From: Alcanivorax sp.
Lineage (GTDB): Bacteria; Pseudomonadota; Gammaproteobacteria; Pseudomonadales; Alcanivoracaceae
DNA length: 55,150 nt
Assembly (NCBI RefSeq): GCF_002726155.1
Contig: NZ_PBSH01000009.1
Span: forward strand, 1 to 55,150
Reading direction: 5' to 3'
Shown: positions 7,261-15,753 of the stretch, piece after piece
Layout of the letters: every line of letters starts with the position of its first letter
How positions within the stretch are numbered: the first letter of the stretch is position 1
The notes under the pieces: generated by a model
The model's input: only the letters and a program-made list of their open reading frames with translations
Told to the model about the DNA's origin: nothing
Databases searched by the model: none
Made by a program: the position numbers and the translations under genes

Positions 7261-8289
7261 ATGAGCCTGATTACGTCCACCTCCCCCCATGCCACGGTGA
7301 AAAACAACACCGGTGCCTTCATGCGCCAGGTGATCTACGCCACCCTGCCTGGCCTTGCCGTCCTCACCTGGCAGTTCGGCTGGGGTTCGGTGATCAATGT
7401 GCTGTGGGCGGTCATCGTTGCGCTGGTCAGCGAGGCACTGTTCCTGAAAGCCCGAGGGCGCAACATCGCCTTCTACCTGAAAGACTACAGTGCCGTGGTC
7501 ACCGCCGTTTTGCTCGGGCTCGCCCTGCCGCCCACCGCCCCCTGGTGGCTGACCCTGATCGGCGTGAGCTTTGCCATCATCGTGGCCAAGCAACTCTATG
7601 GCGGGCTGGGCATGAACCCCTTCAACCCGGCCATGGTCGGTTATGTGCTGCTGCTGATTTCCTTCCCGGTGGCCATGACCCAGTGGCTGGCGCCCGGTGA
7701 GCCACTATCGTTTGTGCAAAGCTGGCAGCTGTTCACCGGGCAGCTTCCGGTGGATGGCCTTAGCGGCGCCACTCCCCTGGACACGTTCCGCACGGTCCAG
7801 AGTTCTGCCACTGACACCGCAAACGCGCTGGCTAACCAGGGCATTCTGCATGGCCAGTTTGCCGGGCTGGGCTGGGAATGGGTCAATCTGGCGTTTCTGC
7901 TGGGCGGCCTGTATCTGATCAGCCGCAAGATCATCACCTGGCACATTCCTGTCGGCTTTCTCGCCGGCCTGGGCCTGCCTGCCCTGCTGGCCTGGCTGAT
8001 TGATCCGGTGCGCTTTGCGGATCCCCTCTTCCAGCTGTTTTCCGGCGGCGCCATGCTGGGCGCGTTCTTTATCGCCACCGACCCGGTCAGCGCCGCCACC
8101 AGCCGCACGGGCCGCCTGATCTATGCACTGCTGATCGGCGTGCTGATCTGGGTGATTCGCAGCTTTGGCGGCTACCCGGACGCGGTGGCGTTTTCGGTAT
8201 TGCTGTTGAACTTGTCTGCGCCCTTTATTGATTACTACACCCAGCCGCGAACCTACGGGCACAAGTCATCCAATCGAGGGGTCAGCTGA
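7261..8289 (+). CDS. rnfD: Electron transport complex subunit RnfD
   Basis: A 342-residue multi-pass membrane protein related to NqrB. It has about nine hydrophobic segments, the conserved KQLYGGLGMNPFNPAMVGY block, and SGATPLDTF, where Thr171 is the expected site of covalent FMN attachment. The end DYYTQPRTYGHK fits the family. RnfD and RnfG both carry covalent flavins that pass electrons through the membrane core. A second Met at residue 21 follows the same frame, but the first ATG gives the usual length. Its stop overlaps the rnfG start (TGATG), showing translational coupling. Confidence 0.95.
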   Translation: MSLITSTSPHATVKNNTGAFMRQVIYATLPGLAVLTWQFGWGSVINVLWAVIVALVSEALFLKARGRNIAFYLKDYSAVVTAVLLGLALPPTAPWWLTLIGVSFAIIVAKQLYGGLGMNPFNPAMVGYVLLLISFPVAMTQWLAPGEPLSFVQSWQLFTGQLPVDGLSGATPLDTFRTVQSSATDTANALANQGILHGQFAGLGWEWVNLAFLLGGLYLISRKIITWHIPVGFLAGLGLPALLAWLIDPVRFADPLFQLFSGGAMLGAFFIATDPVSAATSRTGRLIYALLIGVLIWVIRSFGGYPDAVAFSVLLLNLSAPFIDYYTQPRTYGHKSSNRGVS

Positions 8290-8936
8290 TGATGCGCCAT
8301 GCCATCACCAAGAACGCGGTCATCCTCGGGCTGTTTGCCATCGGTACCGCCGCCACCCTGGCCATTACCAACGAAGCCACGCTGGATCAGGTCCGTTGCA
8401 ATAAACAACAAGCACTGATGACATCGCTGAACCAGGTCATGCCTCACGACCAGCACGACAACGATTTGCTCACCGACCGCATCACCGTGAGCGACCCGCT
8501 GCTGGGCCGCAACGAGCACCACCTCTATCGGGCCCGCCTCAATGGCGAGGACAACGGCGCCGTACTGGAAGCCACCGCGCCAGACGGTTACGGTGGCGCC
8601 ATTGCCTTGATTGTTGGCGTGGATACGCAAGGGCAGGTCCAGGGCGTTCGTGTGGTGCCGCCACACAATGAAACCCCGGGTCTGGGCGACAGCATCGAAA
8701 CCAAGAAATCCGACTGGATTCTGGGTTTCAACGGCCATTCTCTGGATAACCCCGGCCCATCGGGCTGGGCCGTGAAAAAAGATGGCGGCAACTTCGACAG
8801 CTTTACCGGCGCCACCATTACCCCTCGGGCGGTGGTCGGTGCAGTGCACCGTGCGTTGCAGTATTTTGCGGCCAACCAAAACAATCTCTTCAGTGCCCCT
8901 GCGGACACCACCCCGGTGGAGACCTGTGATGAGTGA
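8289..8936 (+). CDS. rnfG: Electron transport complex subunit RnfG (FMN-binding)
   Basis: A 215-residue protein with one N-terminal membrane helix (~5-25) and a periplasmic FMN-binding domain. [14 protein letters not shown] near 172-184 holds the flavinylation motif S(T)GAT, with Thr176 as the covalent FMN site. [19 protein letters not shown] is the other family signature. The start could be the first or second of two adjacent ATG codons (8289 or 8292). The gene overlaps rnfD by one base and rnfE by eight, so the operon is tightly coupled. Confidence 0.95.
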   Translation: MMRHAITKNAVILGLFAIGTAATLAITNEATLDQVRCNKQQALMTSLNQVMPHDQHDNDLLTDRITVSDPLLGRNEHHLYRARLNGEDNGAVLEATAPDGYGGAIALIVGVDTQGQVQGVRVVPPHNETPGLGDSIETKKSDWILGFNGHSLDNPGPSGWAVKKDGGNFDSFTGATITPRAVVGAVHRALQYFAANQNNLFSAPADTTPVETCDE

Positions 8937-9642
8937 TGTGAACTACAAAAAAATCAGCATGGATGGCTTGTGGAATAACAACCCGGCCACCGTGCAGATT
9001 CTTGGCCTGTGTCCATTGCTTGCGGTCACCGGTTCCGTGGTGAATGCCATGGGCCTGGGCTTGGCAACGCTAGTGGTGCTGATGGGCTCCAACGCCTGTG
9101 TCTCGCTGATTCGCAATTACGTCACTGATGCGGTGCGTCTACCCGCCTTTGTGATGATTATCGCCGCCATGGTCACGGTGATCGAAATGCTGATGCAGGC
9201 CTACACGTTCGAGCTGTACGAAATCCTCGGCATCTTCATTCCGCTGATCGTGACCAACTGCGCCGTGCTCGGCCGCGCCGATGCCTTTGCCAGCAAGAAT
9301 GCCATCCTGCCCTCCATGGTGGACGGTTTCATGATGGGCTTGGGCTTCCTGGTAATCCTGCTGATTCTGGGCGGCATGCGTGAACTGGTTGGCCAGGGCA
9401 CCCTGTTCACCAACATGCAGCTGCTGTTCGGGCCCATGGCGGCCAACTGGGAACTCACTGTCATCGACAACTACGGTGGTTTCCTGCTGGCCGTCCTGCC
9501 TCCCGGGGCCTTCCTGGGCCTGGGCCTGATCATCGCCGGCAAGAACGTGATCGACAAACACCTGAAAGAAGTCCAAAAACGTAAAGCCAGCGACGAACCC
9601 AAAGTCAGCCGCCGGGTACGCACCACCGGTAAAGTCAGTTAA
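8929..9642 (+). CDS. rnfE: Electron transport complex subunit RnfE
   Basis: A 237-residue six-helix membrane protein homologous to RnfA and NqrD, with [18 protein letters not shown] near the start and [18 protein letters not shown] in the middle. It forms the membrane core with RnfA. The start at 8929 overlaps the end of rnfG by 8 bases and matches the usual MS-start; the frame is open further upstream but that part is antisense-like and unlike the family. It is the last rnf gene; nth, which often follows rnf in gammaproteobacteria, is about 2.8 kb away here after four other genes and gaps. Confidence 0.94.
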   Translation: MSDVNYKKISMDGLWNNNPATVQILGLCPLLAVTGSVVNAMGLGLATLVVLMGSNACVSLIRNYVTDAVRLPAFVMIIAAMVTVIEMLMQAYTFELYEILGIFIPLIVTNCAVLGRADAFASKNAILPSMVDGFMMGLGFLVILLILGGMRELVGQGTLFTNMQLLFGPMAANWELTVIDNYGGFLLAVLPPGAFLGLGLIIAGKNVIDKHLKEVQKRKASDEPKVSRRVRTTGKVS

Positions 9643-9660
9643 GCGCACCACTGCACCCGC

Positions 9661-9835
9661 GTAGGAGCGTCGCCGGCGGCGCGATAAAGTCGTTCCGGGT
9701 CGCGAAAGCCTGAAACGTCTGCTCTTTGAGATTCTGCTTTTCGAAACTCGCTTCTCGCAACTCGCCGCTGTTGTTATCGCGCCGCCAGCGACACTCCTAC
9801 GGCAACCGTTTTCGCGGCTCAAGCGCCGCTCCTAC
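9661..9835. repeat. REP-like palindromic repeat cluster
   Basis: GTAGGAGCGTCGCCGGCGGC at 9661-9680, continuing into GCGATAAA, has an inverted near-copy ending GCGACACTCCTAC at ~9775-9801. A third related end, GCGCCGCTCCTAC, is at ~9823-9835, next to the stop of the following gene. The GTAGGAGC end and bulged GC stem recall the REP sequences of Pseudomonas-type genomes. Confidence 0.55.
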
Positions 9836-10296
9836 AGCACCAACGCTACTACCAATAACGCCACCGCCACCAGCCCGTGCGGCAGAAACACGTGGCGCCA
9901 GCGCAGGATGCGCAGCAGTTCTTTCATGCCACCAGCGCGGCGGCTGCGTTCCCAGCTATCGGCGCTCTGGAAGGGGGCTATTTCGTCAACCTCGCCACGA
10001 AAATGCGCCTCGATTTTTTCGATACGCGCATAATGGGCAGACTGAAATGCCTTCCAGTGCCCTTCCACCAACCAGAACAGCAAGCTTCCCACTACCCCAA
10101 CCCACAGCAGTGCCGGGCGGTCAAAAAACGCCCCTGACCCCGCCAGAATTCCAGCCAGGGTCACACTCCAGGCCTTGATGGTCAGCGACTTCTGATCAAA
10201 CGAATCAATCAAGCTGGTGAGGTGGAAATATTCTGCCTGCAACTGCGCATCCAGTTGCGCAGCGTCAGTGGCTATTGCCCCCACACTCTGTTCCAT
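9832..10296 (-). CDS. Hypothetical membrane protein
   Basis: I do not recognise a named family. The 154-residue protein has an N-terminal helical stretch (DAAQLDAQLQAEYFHLTSLID), two closely spaced hydrophobic segments (~42-75, AWSVTLAGILAG and LLWVGVVGSLLFWLVEG), a charged loop with HYARIEKIEAHFRGEVDEI, and a C-terminal hydrophobic segment (LVAVALLVVALVL). This suggests an inner-membrane protein with a cytoplasmic middle part. The start at 10296 has a G6 Shine-Dalgarno run just upstream; an earlier ATG at 10314 lacks one. The gene stands alone, convergent with rnfE. Confidence 0.7.
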   Translation of the reverse strand: MEQSVGAIATDAAQLDAQLQAEYFHLTSLIDSFDQKSLTIKAWSVTLAGILAGSGAFFDRPALLWVGVVGSLLFWLVEGHWKAFQSAHYARIEKIEAHFRGEVDEIAPFQSADSWERSRRAGGMKELLRILRWRHVFLPHGLVAVALLVVALVL

Positions 10297-10560
10297 ACGT
10301 CCCCCCGTATGCACCTTTGTGACGGTGAATAATCATGAATCCCGGCGATAAAATACCCAATAAGAGTACTAACCAGTACGCCAGAATTGTTCCCGATCCT
10401 GGCACTGCAAACCGCTGCACAGGCGGACAATAGCATAACGCTGCGGTGATTTTTTACCTATCTTTTACCTTCACACTCTTTTGCAATTGTTCTCCGTCTC
10501 AAGACGAACTCTCTATGTCAGACTGGCTCTAACTGGCAAATAACGGAAAAGGAGTGAGCC

Positions 10561-11091
10561 ATGAAAAGCGCAGCAATTGCCGCCCTGAGTATTGTGGGTG
10601 CCGTGGCCGTCGCAGGCGTGGGCTATGGAGCCTATCAGGCAGTAACCCCACAAAAATCAGGCTATGCCAAAGTGGTAGACGTGGAACCCATTGTGAAAAC
10701 CTGGCAGGAACCGCGCGAGGTTTGTCAGCAGGTTAATGTTGAGCGCAAGAAACCCGTCAAGGATCAACACCGGGTTACCGGCAGCGTGGTCGGTGCGGTT
10801 ATCGGTGGTGTGGTTGGTCACCAATTTGGTGGCGGTAGCGGCAAGGATGCCGCAACTGCGGGTGGCGCGATTGCCGGCGGTGTCGCCGGTAACCAGATCC
10901 AGAAAGGGATGCAGGAAAAAAATACCTACACCACCACGGAACAGCGTTGTAACACGGTGATGGAAAACAAAAGCCGCACTGAAGGCTACGACGTGACCTA
11001 CACCTTCAATGACAGTGAAGAAACCATTCGCATGGACAAAAAACCCGGCGACCGCCTGCGCATCGAAGACGGTGACGTGGTAATTCAGTAA
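10561..11091 (+). CDS. Glycine-zipper 2TM domain protein (YcfJ-like)
   Basis: A 176-residue envelope protein. An N-terminal hydrophobic segment (~3-27) acts as signal or anchor. The middle holds a glycine zipper (GSVVGAVIGGVVGHQFGGG ... GGAIAGGVAGNQI, ~73-115), the hallmark of the 2TM glycine-zipper family that includes YcfJ and the SlyB/Rickettsia 17-kDa antigens. Two Cys flank the zipper (EVCQQ and QRCNTV) and could form a disulfide. The C-terminal YDVTYTFNDSEETIRMDKKPGD domain matches the YcfJ group. AAAAGGAGTGAGCC before the ATG gives a strong ribosome site, and a clear terminator follows. Confidence 0.8.
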   Translation: MKSAAIAALSIVGAVAVAGVGYGAYQAVTPQKSGYAKVVDVEPIVKTWQEPREVCQQVNVERKKPVKDQHRVTGSVVGAVIGGVVGHQFGGGSGKDAATAGGAIAGGVAGNQIQKGMQEKNTYTTTEQRCNTVMENKSRTEGYDVTYTFNDSEETIRMDKKPGDRLRIEDGDVVIQ

Positions 11092-11106
11092 CCCTCATCC
11101 GCGCAC

Positions 11107-11134
11107 AAAAAAGCCCGCAACCGCGGGCTTTTTT
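11107..11134. terminator. Bidirectional terminator between the glycine-zipper gene and gltS
   Basis: Six A, GCCCGC, loop AACC, GCGGGC, six T. It works for the plus-strand glycine-zipper gene and, read the other way, for gltS. Confidence 0.9.
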
Positions 11135-11174
11135 GTGCCTTATCGGCACGCCACAAGAGCCAGTCTGCTGGCGA

Positions 11175-12359
11175 TCAGCCAGACAACACAGATACAAACG
11201 TCTGTATAATCGTGGCATTGGCAATATCCACGATAAAGCCCCCCACAACCGGCACAATAATAAACGCTAACGGCGACGGGCCATGGTGTTGCGTCACCGC
11301 CTGAATATTCGCCACAGCGGTTGGCGTCGCGCCCATGGCAAAGCCGCAATGACCGGCACACAACACCGCCGAATCATAGTTGCGCCCCATCAGGCGGAAA
11401 GTCACGAAGGTGATAAACGTGAGCGCCAACAACACTTGCCCGATCAGCATCGCCAGCATAGGCAGTGCCAGATCCACCAACTGCAGCAACTGCAAACTCA
11501 TCAGGGTAATGGCCAGGAAAATGCCCAGTGCGGTATTACCCACCACATCAATGGTTGCATCGTTAACGCGCCACAAGCGGCGTGCGGTATTGCCCAACAG
11601 GATACAGACAAACAACACCCATACGAACGTCGGCAGGCGGAACACGGAAGCGAACTCTTCCGCTGCCACCTTACCGACCACCACGCCCACCGAAAGCAGC
11701 ATGAGAATGCGGATCACGCTGCCCGCTGAAATGGGGTGTGGCCGTTCAGCCTTGTCGTAGGCCGCGTCATCTTCGGCTGCCCCATGGGCCGGCGCGGCAA
11801 TGCGGTAGCGACGAATCAGGAACATGGCCAGCGGGCCGCCCAGCAAGGCCCCGAATACCAAACCAAATGTGGCCGACGCCGCTGCCAGCTCAGACACACC
11901 GGTGAGCCCAAAATCCTTCTCGAATACACTGGCCCAGGCCGCGCCGGTTCCATGGCCACCGGTCATGGTGACCGAACCGCCAATCAGCCCGTAGTAGGGT
12001 TCAAGCCCCATTAACTTGGCCATGCCAACCCCGGCCAGGTCCTGCAAGGCGACCAGCACAATCACCAGCACCGCAAACAGCAGCATGGCCCAGCCTCCCT
12101 GCTTGAGAAGGCGGAAATCGGCGGCCAACCCGACGGCCCCGAAGAAAAACAGCATGGAGGGCACTTTCATGCTTTCATCGAATGTCAGGGAAACACCACC
12201 TATTTGAAGCCCCGTTACGATGATGGTGGCCAGCAAGCCACCCACCACGGGCTCCGGCATATTCAGCCGGGAAAGGATGGAAATCCGGTGCACCAGCCAC
12301 TGACCTGTGCCCAGTACCAGCAGGGCAATCATCAGGGTTTCCATGGCGGAAAACTGCAT
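11175..12359 (-). CDS. gltS: Sodium/glutamate symporter GltS
   Basis: A 394-residue inner-membrane carrier with about ten to twelve hydrophobic segments in two inverted halves. LNMPEPVVGGLLA near residue 33, SVTMTGGHGTGAAW near 139 and CAGHCGFAMGATPTAVANI near 335 are the paired re-entrant-loop motifs of GltS. It imports glutamate with Na+, fitting a marine lifestyle. It stands alone, convergent with the glycine-zipper gene and divergent from nth, with 116 bases between starts. Codon use is like its neighbours. Confidence 0.93.
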   Translation of the reverse strand: MQFSAMETLMIALLVLGTGQWLVHRISILSRLNMPEPVVGGLLATIIVTGLQIGGVSLTFDESMKVPSMLFFFGAVGLAADFRLLKQGGWAMLLFAVLVIVLVALQDLAGVGMAKLMGLEPYYGLIGGSVTMTGGHGTGAAWASVFEKDFGLTGVSELAAASATFGLVFGALLGGPLAMFLIRRYRIAAPAHGAAEDDAAYDKAERPHPISAGSVIRILMLLSVGVVVGKVAAEEFASVFRLPTFVWVLFVCILLGNTARRLWRVNDATIDVVGNTALGIFLAITLMSLQLLQLVDLALPMLAMLIGQVLLALTFITFVTFRLMGRNYDSAVLCAGHCGFAMGATPTAVANIQAVTQHHGPSPLAFIIVPVVGGFIVDIANATIIQTFVSVLSG

Positions 12360-12475
12360 CTAACTCTCCTTCTTTGGCCCCTCTATGAGGGCCTGACAAG
12401 CCGCAGCATCGAGGGAGCCTCCCTCACACTCGGCGCTTCATCCGCTATACTGCCTCGCGAACACAGGAAGATGCT

Positions 12476-13114
12476 ATGAATCGCGAAAAACGTACCGAAA
12501 TTTTTTCCCGCCTGCGTGCCCAGAACCCGCACCCGACCACTGAACTGGAGTACCAGTCGGACTTTGAACTGCTGGTTGCCGTAGTGCTTTCGGCCCAGGC
12601 CACGGATGTTGGCGTCAATAAAGCCACCGCACGCCTGTATCCGGTGGCGAATACGCCGCAAGCCATCTTTGCTCTGGGCGTCGACGGGCTTAAAGAGTAC
12701 ATCAAGACCATCGGCCTGTTTAACTCCAAGGCCGAAAACATCATCCAGTTGTGCCGAATTTTGATCGAACAGCACGACAGCCAGGTCCCGCGCACCCGTG
12801 AGGAGCTGGAAGCGCTACCCGGCGTGGGGCGAAAAACCGCCAATGTGGTGCTTAACACCGCCTATGGCTACCCCACCATGGCAGTGGATACCCACATCTT
12901 TCGGGTATCCAACCGCACCCGTATTGCCCCGGGCAAAAACGTACTGGAGGTCGAAAAACGACTGGTACGACTGGTGCCGGAGGAATTTCTGCGCGATGCT
13001 CATCACTGGCTGATTCTGCATGGCCGCTATGTCTGCATGGCCCGCAAGCCCAAATGCGGTGATTGCCTGATCGCGGATCTGTGCGAATACCCCCTCAGCC
13101 AGCGCCCCGCCTGA
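12476..13114 (+). CDS. nth: Endonuclease III (DNA glycosylase/AP lyase)
   Basis: A 212-residue base-excision repair enzyme that removes oxidised pyrimidines and nicks abasic sites. The helix-hairpin-helix LPGVGRKTANVVL carries catalytic Lys120, and VDTHIFR carries Asp138, the same numbering as E. coli Nth. The C-terminal [4Fe-4S] loop is intact: C-x6-C-x2-C-x5-C in CMARKPKCGDCLIADLC. The start at 12476 matches the family MNREKR. It is monocistronic or co-transcribed with the next gene 59 bases on. Confidence 0.96.
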   Translation: MNREKRTEIFSRLRAQNPHPTTELEYQSDFELLVAVVLSAQATDVGVNKATARLYPVANTPQAIFALGVDGLKEYIKTIGLFNSKAENIIQLCRILIEQHDSQVPRTREELEALPGVGRKTANVVLNTAYGYPTMAVDTHIFRVSNRTRIAPGKNVLEVEKRLVRLVPEEFLRDAHHWLILHGRYVCMARKPKCGDCLIADLCEYPLSQRPA

Positions 13115-13173
13115 ACCGGCGCTGGCGCGAGCTCGGGGAGCAGCCTTAACCTGTACTCGCGAAGGGAATCGTT

Positions 13174-13617
13174 ATGAATACTGTTACCCGATTTGGCCTG
13201 TGCTTGCTGACTGCCCTCCCTCTGAGCCTTGCCTCGCTGGCAACCCAGGCCAATGAACTCACCCCCGGCCTCTGGGAGATTACCGCCAAACTGAATTCAC
13301 CTGCAGTACCCGACGCCATGCGCAATCAGGTCCGCAAGGAATGCCTGACACAAGCCCAGGCGGCCGATCCGGAAATGGCCATGCGCGACACGTGGAAACA
13401 GGAAGGCTGTGGGGCCGGCGAAGTGACCCGTAGCGGCAAGACTCTGCACTGGAGCACCAGCTGCAAAATGCCCGGCAGCAACAGCCCCACCAAAATCCGC
13501 GGTGAAATGGTGCTGCATAATGCCAAACACTACAGCACCAGTATCACGGTCACCGGCAACAAGCAGTCCATGACCACCCACAGCGAAGCCAAATGGCTCG
13601 GTGCCTGCGATAAGTAA
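13174..13617 (+). CDS. DUF3617 domain secreted protein
   Basis: A 147-residue periplasmic protein. Residues 1-~27 are a signal peptide (LTALPLSLASLATQANE). The mature part has the DUF3617 pattern: ELTPGLWEITAKL at the start, Cys residues at KECLT, EGCGAG, TSCKMPG and LGACDK that probably form two disulfides, and a beta-rich C-terminal half with GEMVLHNAKHYSTSITVTG. The family is common in proteobacteria and has no established function. A GAAGGG site precedes the ATG at suitable distance. Confidence 0.8.
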   Translation: MNTVTRFGLCLLTALPLSLASLATQANELTPGLWEITAKLNSPAVPDAMRNQVRKECLTQAQAADPEMAMRDTWKQEGCGAGEVTRSGKTLHWSTSCKMPGSNSPTKIRGEMVLHNAKHYSTSITVTGNKQSMTTHSEAKWLGACDK

Positions 13618-13648
13618 GGCTCATCGCGGTATTGAGGGACAGGGAGGC

Positions 13649-13735
13649 GAAGTTGCCTGATGCCGAATGCCTGACGGCCGACTAAACAAAACCGGCCGGG
13701 CAACTTGAGCGGCTTTTGGCGTCAGGCATCATCCC
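13649..13735. repeat. Heptad-period inverted repeat, TGCCTGA type
   Basis: Left arm: 7-base units beginning TGCCTGA (13654-13660) and TGCCGAA (13661-13667), four in phase. Right arm: GGCGTCA (13718-13724) and GGCATCA (13725-13731), the reverse complement type. The right arm supplies the TGA stop of the dienelactone hydrolase-like gene. An extra AAGTTGCC/GGCAACTT pair lies in the same gap. Confidence 0.6.
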
Positions 13736-14478
13736 TCAGGCGCAGCACTCAGCTCACCGCTGAAGACTTTCTCGAAGAACGCCAGCACACGTTGCCAGCT
13801 GTCCTCTGAGGCGCCTGCGTCGAATTTTGATCGTAGCGGCGGCAAGGGACCCAGCTTCTTAAACGTGAAGGTCTGGTGGTCGTTCATGAAGGAATGGCCT
13901 ACGTCGTCATAGCTACGGATATCGTGGGGAACACCGAGCGCCTCCATATGGCTAGCCAATCGCTCACCGTGATCACCGTAAAGCATATCCTGCTTGCCCC
14001 AGCCACCCACAGCGGGGCAAATGCCACGCAACGTCTCGGCCTTTTTGGGCATACCGCCGTAAAAGGGCGCGACGACTTGCACAGGCGCCTGGCTGGCATA
14101 CAGCACAGCGAATCGCCCCCCCATGCAAAACCCCATTACCCCCACCTGGGTCACTGGCTCTTCGCTTTGGGCCAGCAACCATTCACGACAAGCTTCCAGC
14201 TGGGCAAAGGCTGGGCCTTTGCCTGTTTCATGGGCTTTCAGGGTCTTGACCACACACAACGCCTTGCTGCCAGGCAGATCATAAAGATCCGGGACCAACA
14301 CCGGATAACCATTATCCGCCAGGCGTTGGGCAATGCGTTCAATATCATCGGTATAACCGAAGATATCGTGGATGGCGATCACCGCCGCCTTGTGCGGGTG
14401 AGGGTTGTCAGGGCGCAGCCAGCGGGCACGCATGGTATGGCCGCCGGGAATGGGAATGCCTACAGGTTGGTTGGACAT
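13729..14478 (-). CDS. Dienelactone hydrolase family protein
   Basis: A 249-residue cytoplasmic alpha/beta hydrolase. The nucleophile is Cys118 in GVMGFCMGGR, as in dienelactone hydrolases, rather than Ser. Asp164 (WGKQDMLYG) and His195 (DDVGHSFMN) complete the likely triad. AIHDIFGYTDDIERIAQRLADNGYPVLVPDLY is the family N-terminal block. True dienelactone hydrolases act in chlorocatechol breakdown, but most members of this family have unknown substrates, and no aromatic-degradation genes lie nearby. The start has no strong ribosome site visible; a repeat element lies just upstream. Confidence 0.82.
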   Translation of the reverse strand: MSNQPVGIPIPGGHTMRARWLRPDNPHPHKAAVIAIHDIFGYTDDIERIAQRLADNGYPVLVPDLYDLPGSKALCVVKTLKAHETGKGPAFAQLEACREWLLAQSEEPVTQVGVMGFCMGGRFAVLYASQAPVQVVAPFYGGMPKKAETLRGICPAVGGWGKQDMLYGDHGERLASHMEALGVPHDIRSYDDVGHSFMNDHQTFTFKKLGPLPPLRSKFDAGASEDSWQRVLAFFEKVFSGELSAAPEG

Positions 14479-14487
14479 GACAACACC

Positions 14488-14601
14488 ATTGAATAGTGAA
14501 TAACGAAACAGTGAGACTACTACTAACGCTCAGGGCCTCCCCTGTCCAACCGGGCCACTCGACCCGCGTTTTTCGTTATCTATTCATCACGGAATAACGG
14601 A
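14488..14601. repeat. AT-rich inverted-repeat element, copy 1
   Basis: The left arm TTGAATAGTGAATAACGAAA (~14489-14508) is matched by an inverted right arm (TTTCGTTATCTATTCATCAC, 14571-14590) around a ~60-base GC-rich core. It fills the gap between the DUF1330 gene stop and the dienelactone hydrolase-like gene start. Three more copies of the arm sequence occur in this window. Confidence 0.7.
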
Positions 14602-14604
14602 ACG

Positions 14605-15012
14605 TCAGCTTTCCTGCATGGCCACCAACCGGGCTTCCCGCAGGGCGGCAGTGCGATGTCGAGTTGCTTCCTTGTATTCCGGGTCCGCCAACATGGCGGC
14701 AAAGGCGTCTTTGGAGGGGTAGCGAACCAGTAACACATCATCCCACTGCTCACCCTCTGGCGCGATCACCCCCGCCAGTGCCTTGCCCTTCCACACCATC
14801 TCACCGCCCACACCACGCACCTTGCCAAAAGCCACGTCGGAATATTTCTGATAAGCCTCGCGGCCACTGTAATCCGCCTCGCCATCCTTGTAGACAGCCG
14901 TGTCCTTAAAACGCAGCAGGTTGAGCATCACAATGGGCGTATCTGCCGGAAGAGACGCAAAGATTTCCGGCAATTTTTTAGGGTTTGGATCAATGACAGG
15001 TTTATCACTCAT
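14605..15012 (-). CDS. DUF1330 family protein
   Basis: A 135-residue soluble protein of the DUF1330 group, which adopts a ferredoxin-like dimeric alpha-beta barrel fold. PIVMLNLLRFKDTAVY (~24-39), GREAYQKYSDVA, GEMVWKGKALAGVIAPEGEQWDDVLLVRYPSKDAFAAMLADPEY are the family pattern. No catalytic function is established for the group. AAGGAGCC lies 6 bases or so before the ATG but can pair with upstream bases in a leader hairpin. Confidence 0.8.
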   Translation of the reverse strand: MSDKPVIDPNPKKLPEIFASLPADTPIVMLNLLRFKDTAVYKDGEADYSGREAYQKYSDVAFGKVRGVGGEMVWKGKALAGVIAPEGEQWDDVLLVRYPSKDAFAAMLADPEYKEATRHRTAALREARLVAMQES

Positions 15013-15019
15013 AACAAGG

Positions 15020-15065
15020 CTCCTTTTCTTTCCAGCCTGCCGGGTCAGGCCGGCAAGGAAAAGGG
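15020..15065 (-). promoter_or_regulatory. Leader hairpin over the DUF1330 gene ribosome site
   Basis: On the minus strand CCCTTTTCCTTGCCGG (15065..15050) can pair with CCGGCAGGCTGGAAAGAAAAGG (split by a bulge, 15042..15021), burying the AAAAGGAG ribosome site of the gene starting at 15012. It may alternatively be a terminator or RNA-stability structure from the upstream yigZ transcript. Confidence 0.35.
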
Positions 15066-15101
15066 CGGATTACGACATAACAACCGACAAAGTAGTCAGT
15101 A

Positions 15102-15698
15102 TCATGAGCTGATCACGGTTATCTGTTCTGCAGCGCACAACGCAAGCAGGTCTTCACGATCCGCTGCCAGACAAAGCACCGTCATGCGTACCTGCTGCCC
15201 GTATATCACCTCTTCGACCTGCGCAGCGTTTTGCCCTGCCCAAAGCCGAATGCGCTGCTCCAATGCAAACGGCACGTCGAGCTGCACGGATGTCTGCGGA
15301 GCATGCTCCACAGGTTCCACCGCCGACAACACAGATTCCGCCGCTGCCGCATAGGCTCGCACCAGGCCACCCGCTCCCAACTTTACGCCACCGAAATATC
15401 GGATCACTACCACCAGCACATCGCTCATGCCTTTGTGCTGGATGACATTAAAAATGGGCTTTCCCGCCGTACCGGAAGGCTCACCATCGTCATTCATTGC
15501 AGCCTGTGCGGAGGCGGGATTGCCCAGCAAATAGGCATAACAATGATGGGAAGCATCCGGGTAACGCTGACGGGCCTCGTCAACAATCGCCATGGCGTCT
15601 TCACGGTGAGTAACCGGTCTCAGCCAGGTAATAAAACGGCTTTTATTGATGACGATTTCGCGATCAATCGGCGATGCAGGAACTGGGTAACCGTCGAT
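15102..15698 (-). CDS. yigZ: IMPACT/YigZ family protein, probable non-AUG start
   Basis: A UPF0029-family protein. KSRFITWL near the N-terminus, ASHHCYAYLLG, NDDGEPSGTAGKPIF and VVIRYFGGVKLGAGGLVRAY match YigZ throughout; the C-terminal ferredoxin-like domain is present. The cellular role is unclear; relatives bind nucleic acids or act in translation control. No ATG lies near the expected start. The best candidate is an ATC at 15698: GGAGG is 6 bases upstream, and the protein then aligns from residue 1 with E. coli YigZ (198 aa against ~204). A GTG at 15725 (207 aa) is the other option but has no ribosome site. The longer open frame to 15878 overlaps the divergent gene. Confidence 0.82.
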   Translation of the reverse strand: MDGYPVPASPIDREIVINKSRFITWLRPVTHREDAMAIVDEARQRYPDASHHCYAYLLGNPASAQAAMNDDGEPSGTAGKPIFNVIQHKGMSDVLVVVIRYFGGVKLGAGGLVRAYAAAAESVLSAVEPVEHAPQTSVQLDVPFALEQRIRLWAGQNAAQVEEVIYGQQVRMTVLCLAADREDLLALCAAEQITVISS

Positions 15699-15753
15699 GG
15701 GCAGCCTCCGGGACAGATAGAACACAGGACGGTATGGTAAGGTAATTCCCCCT

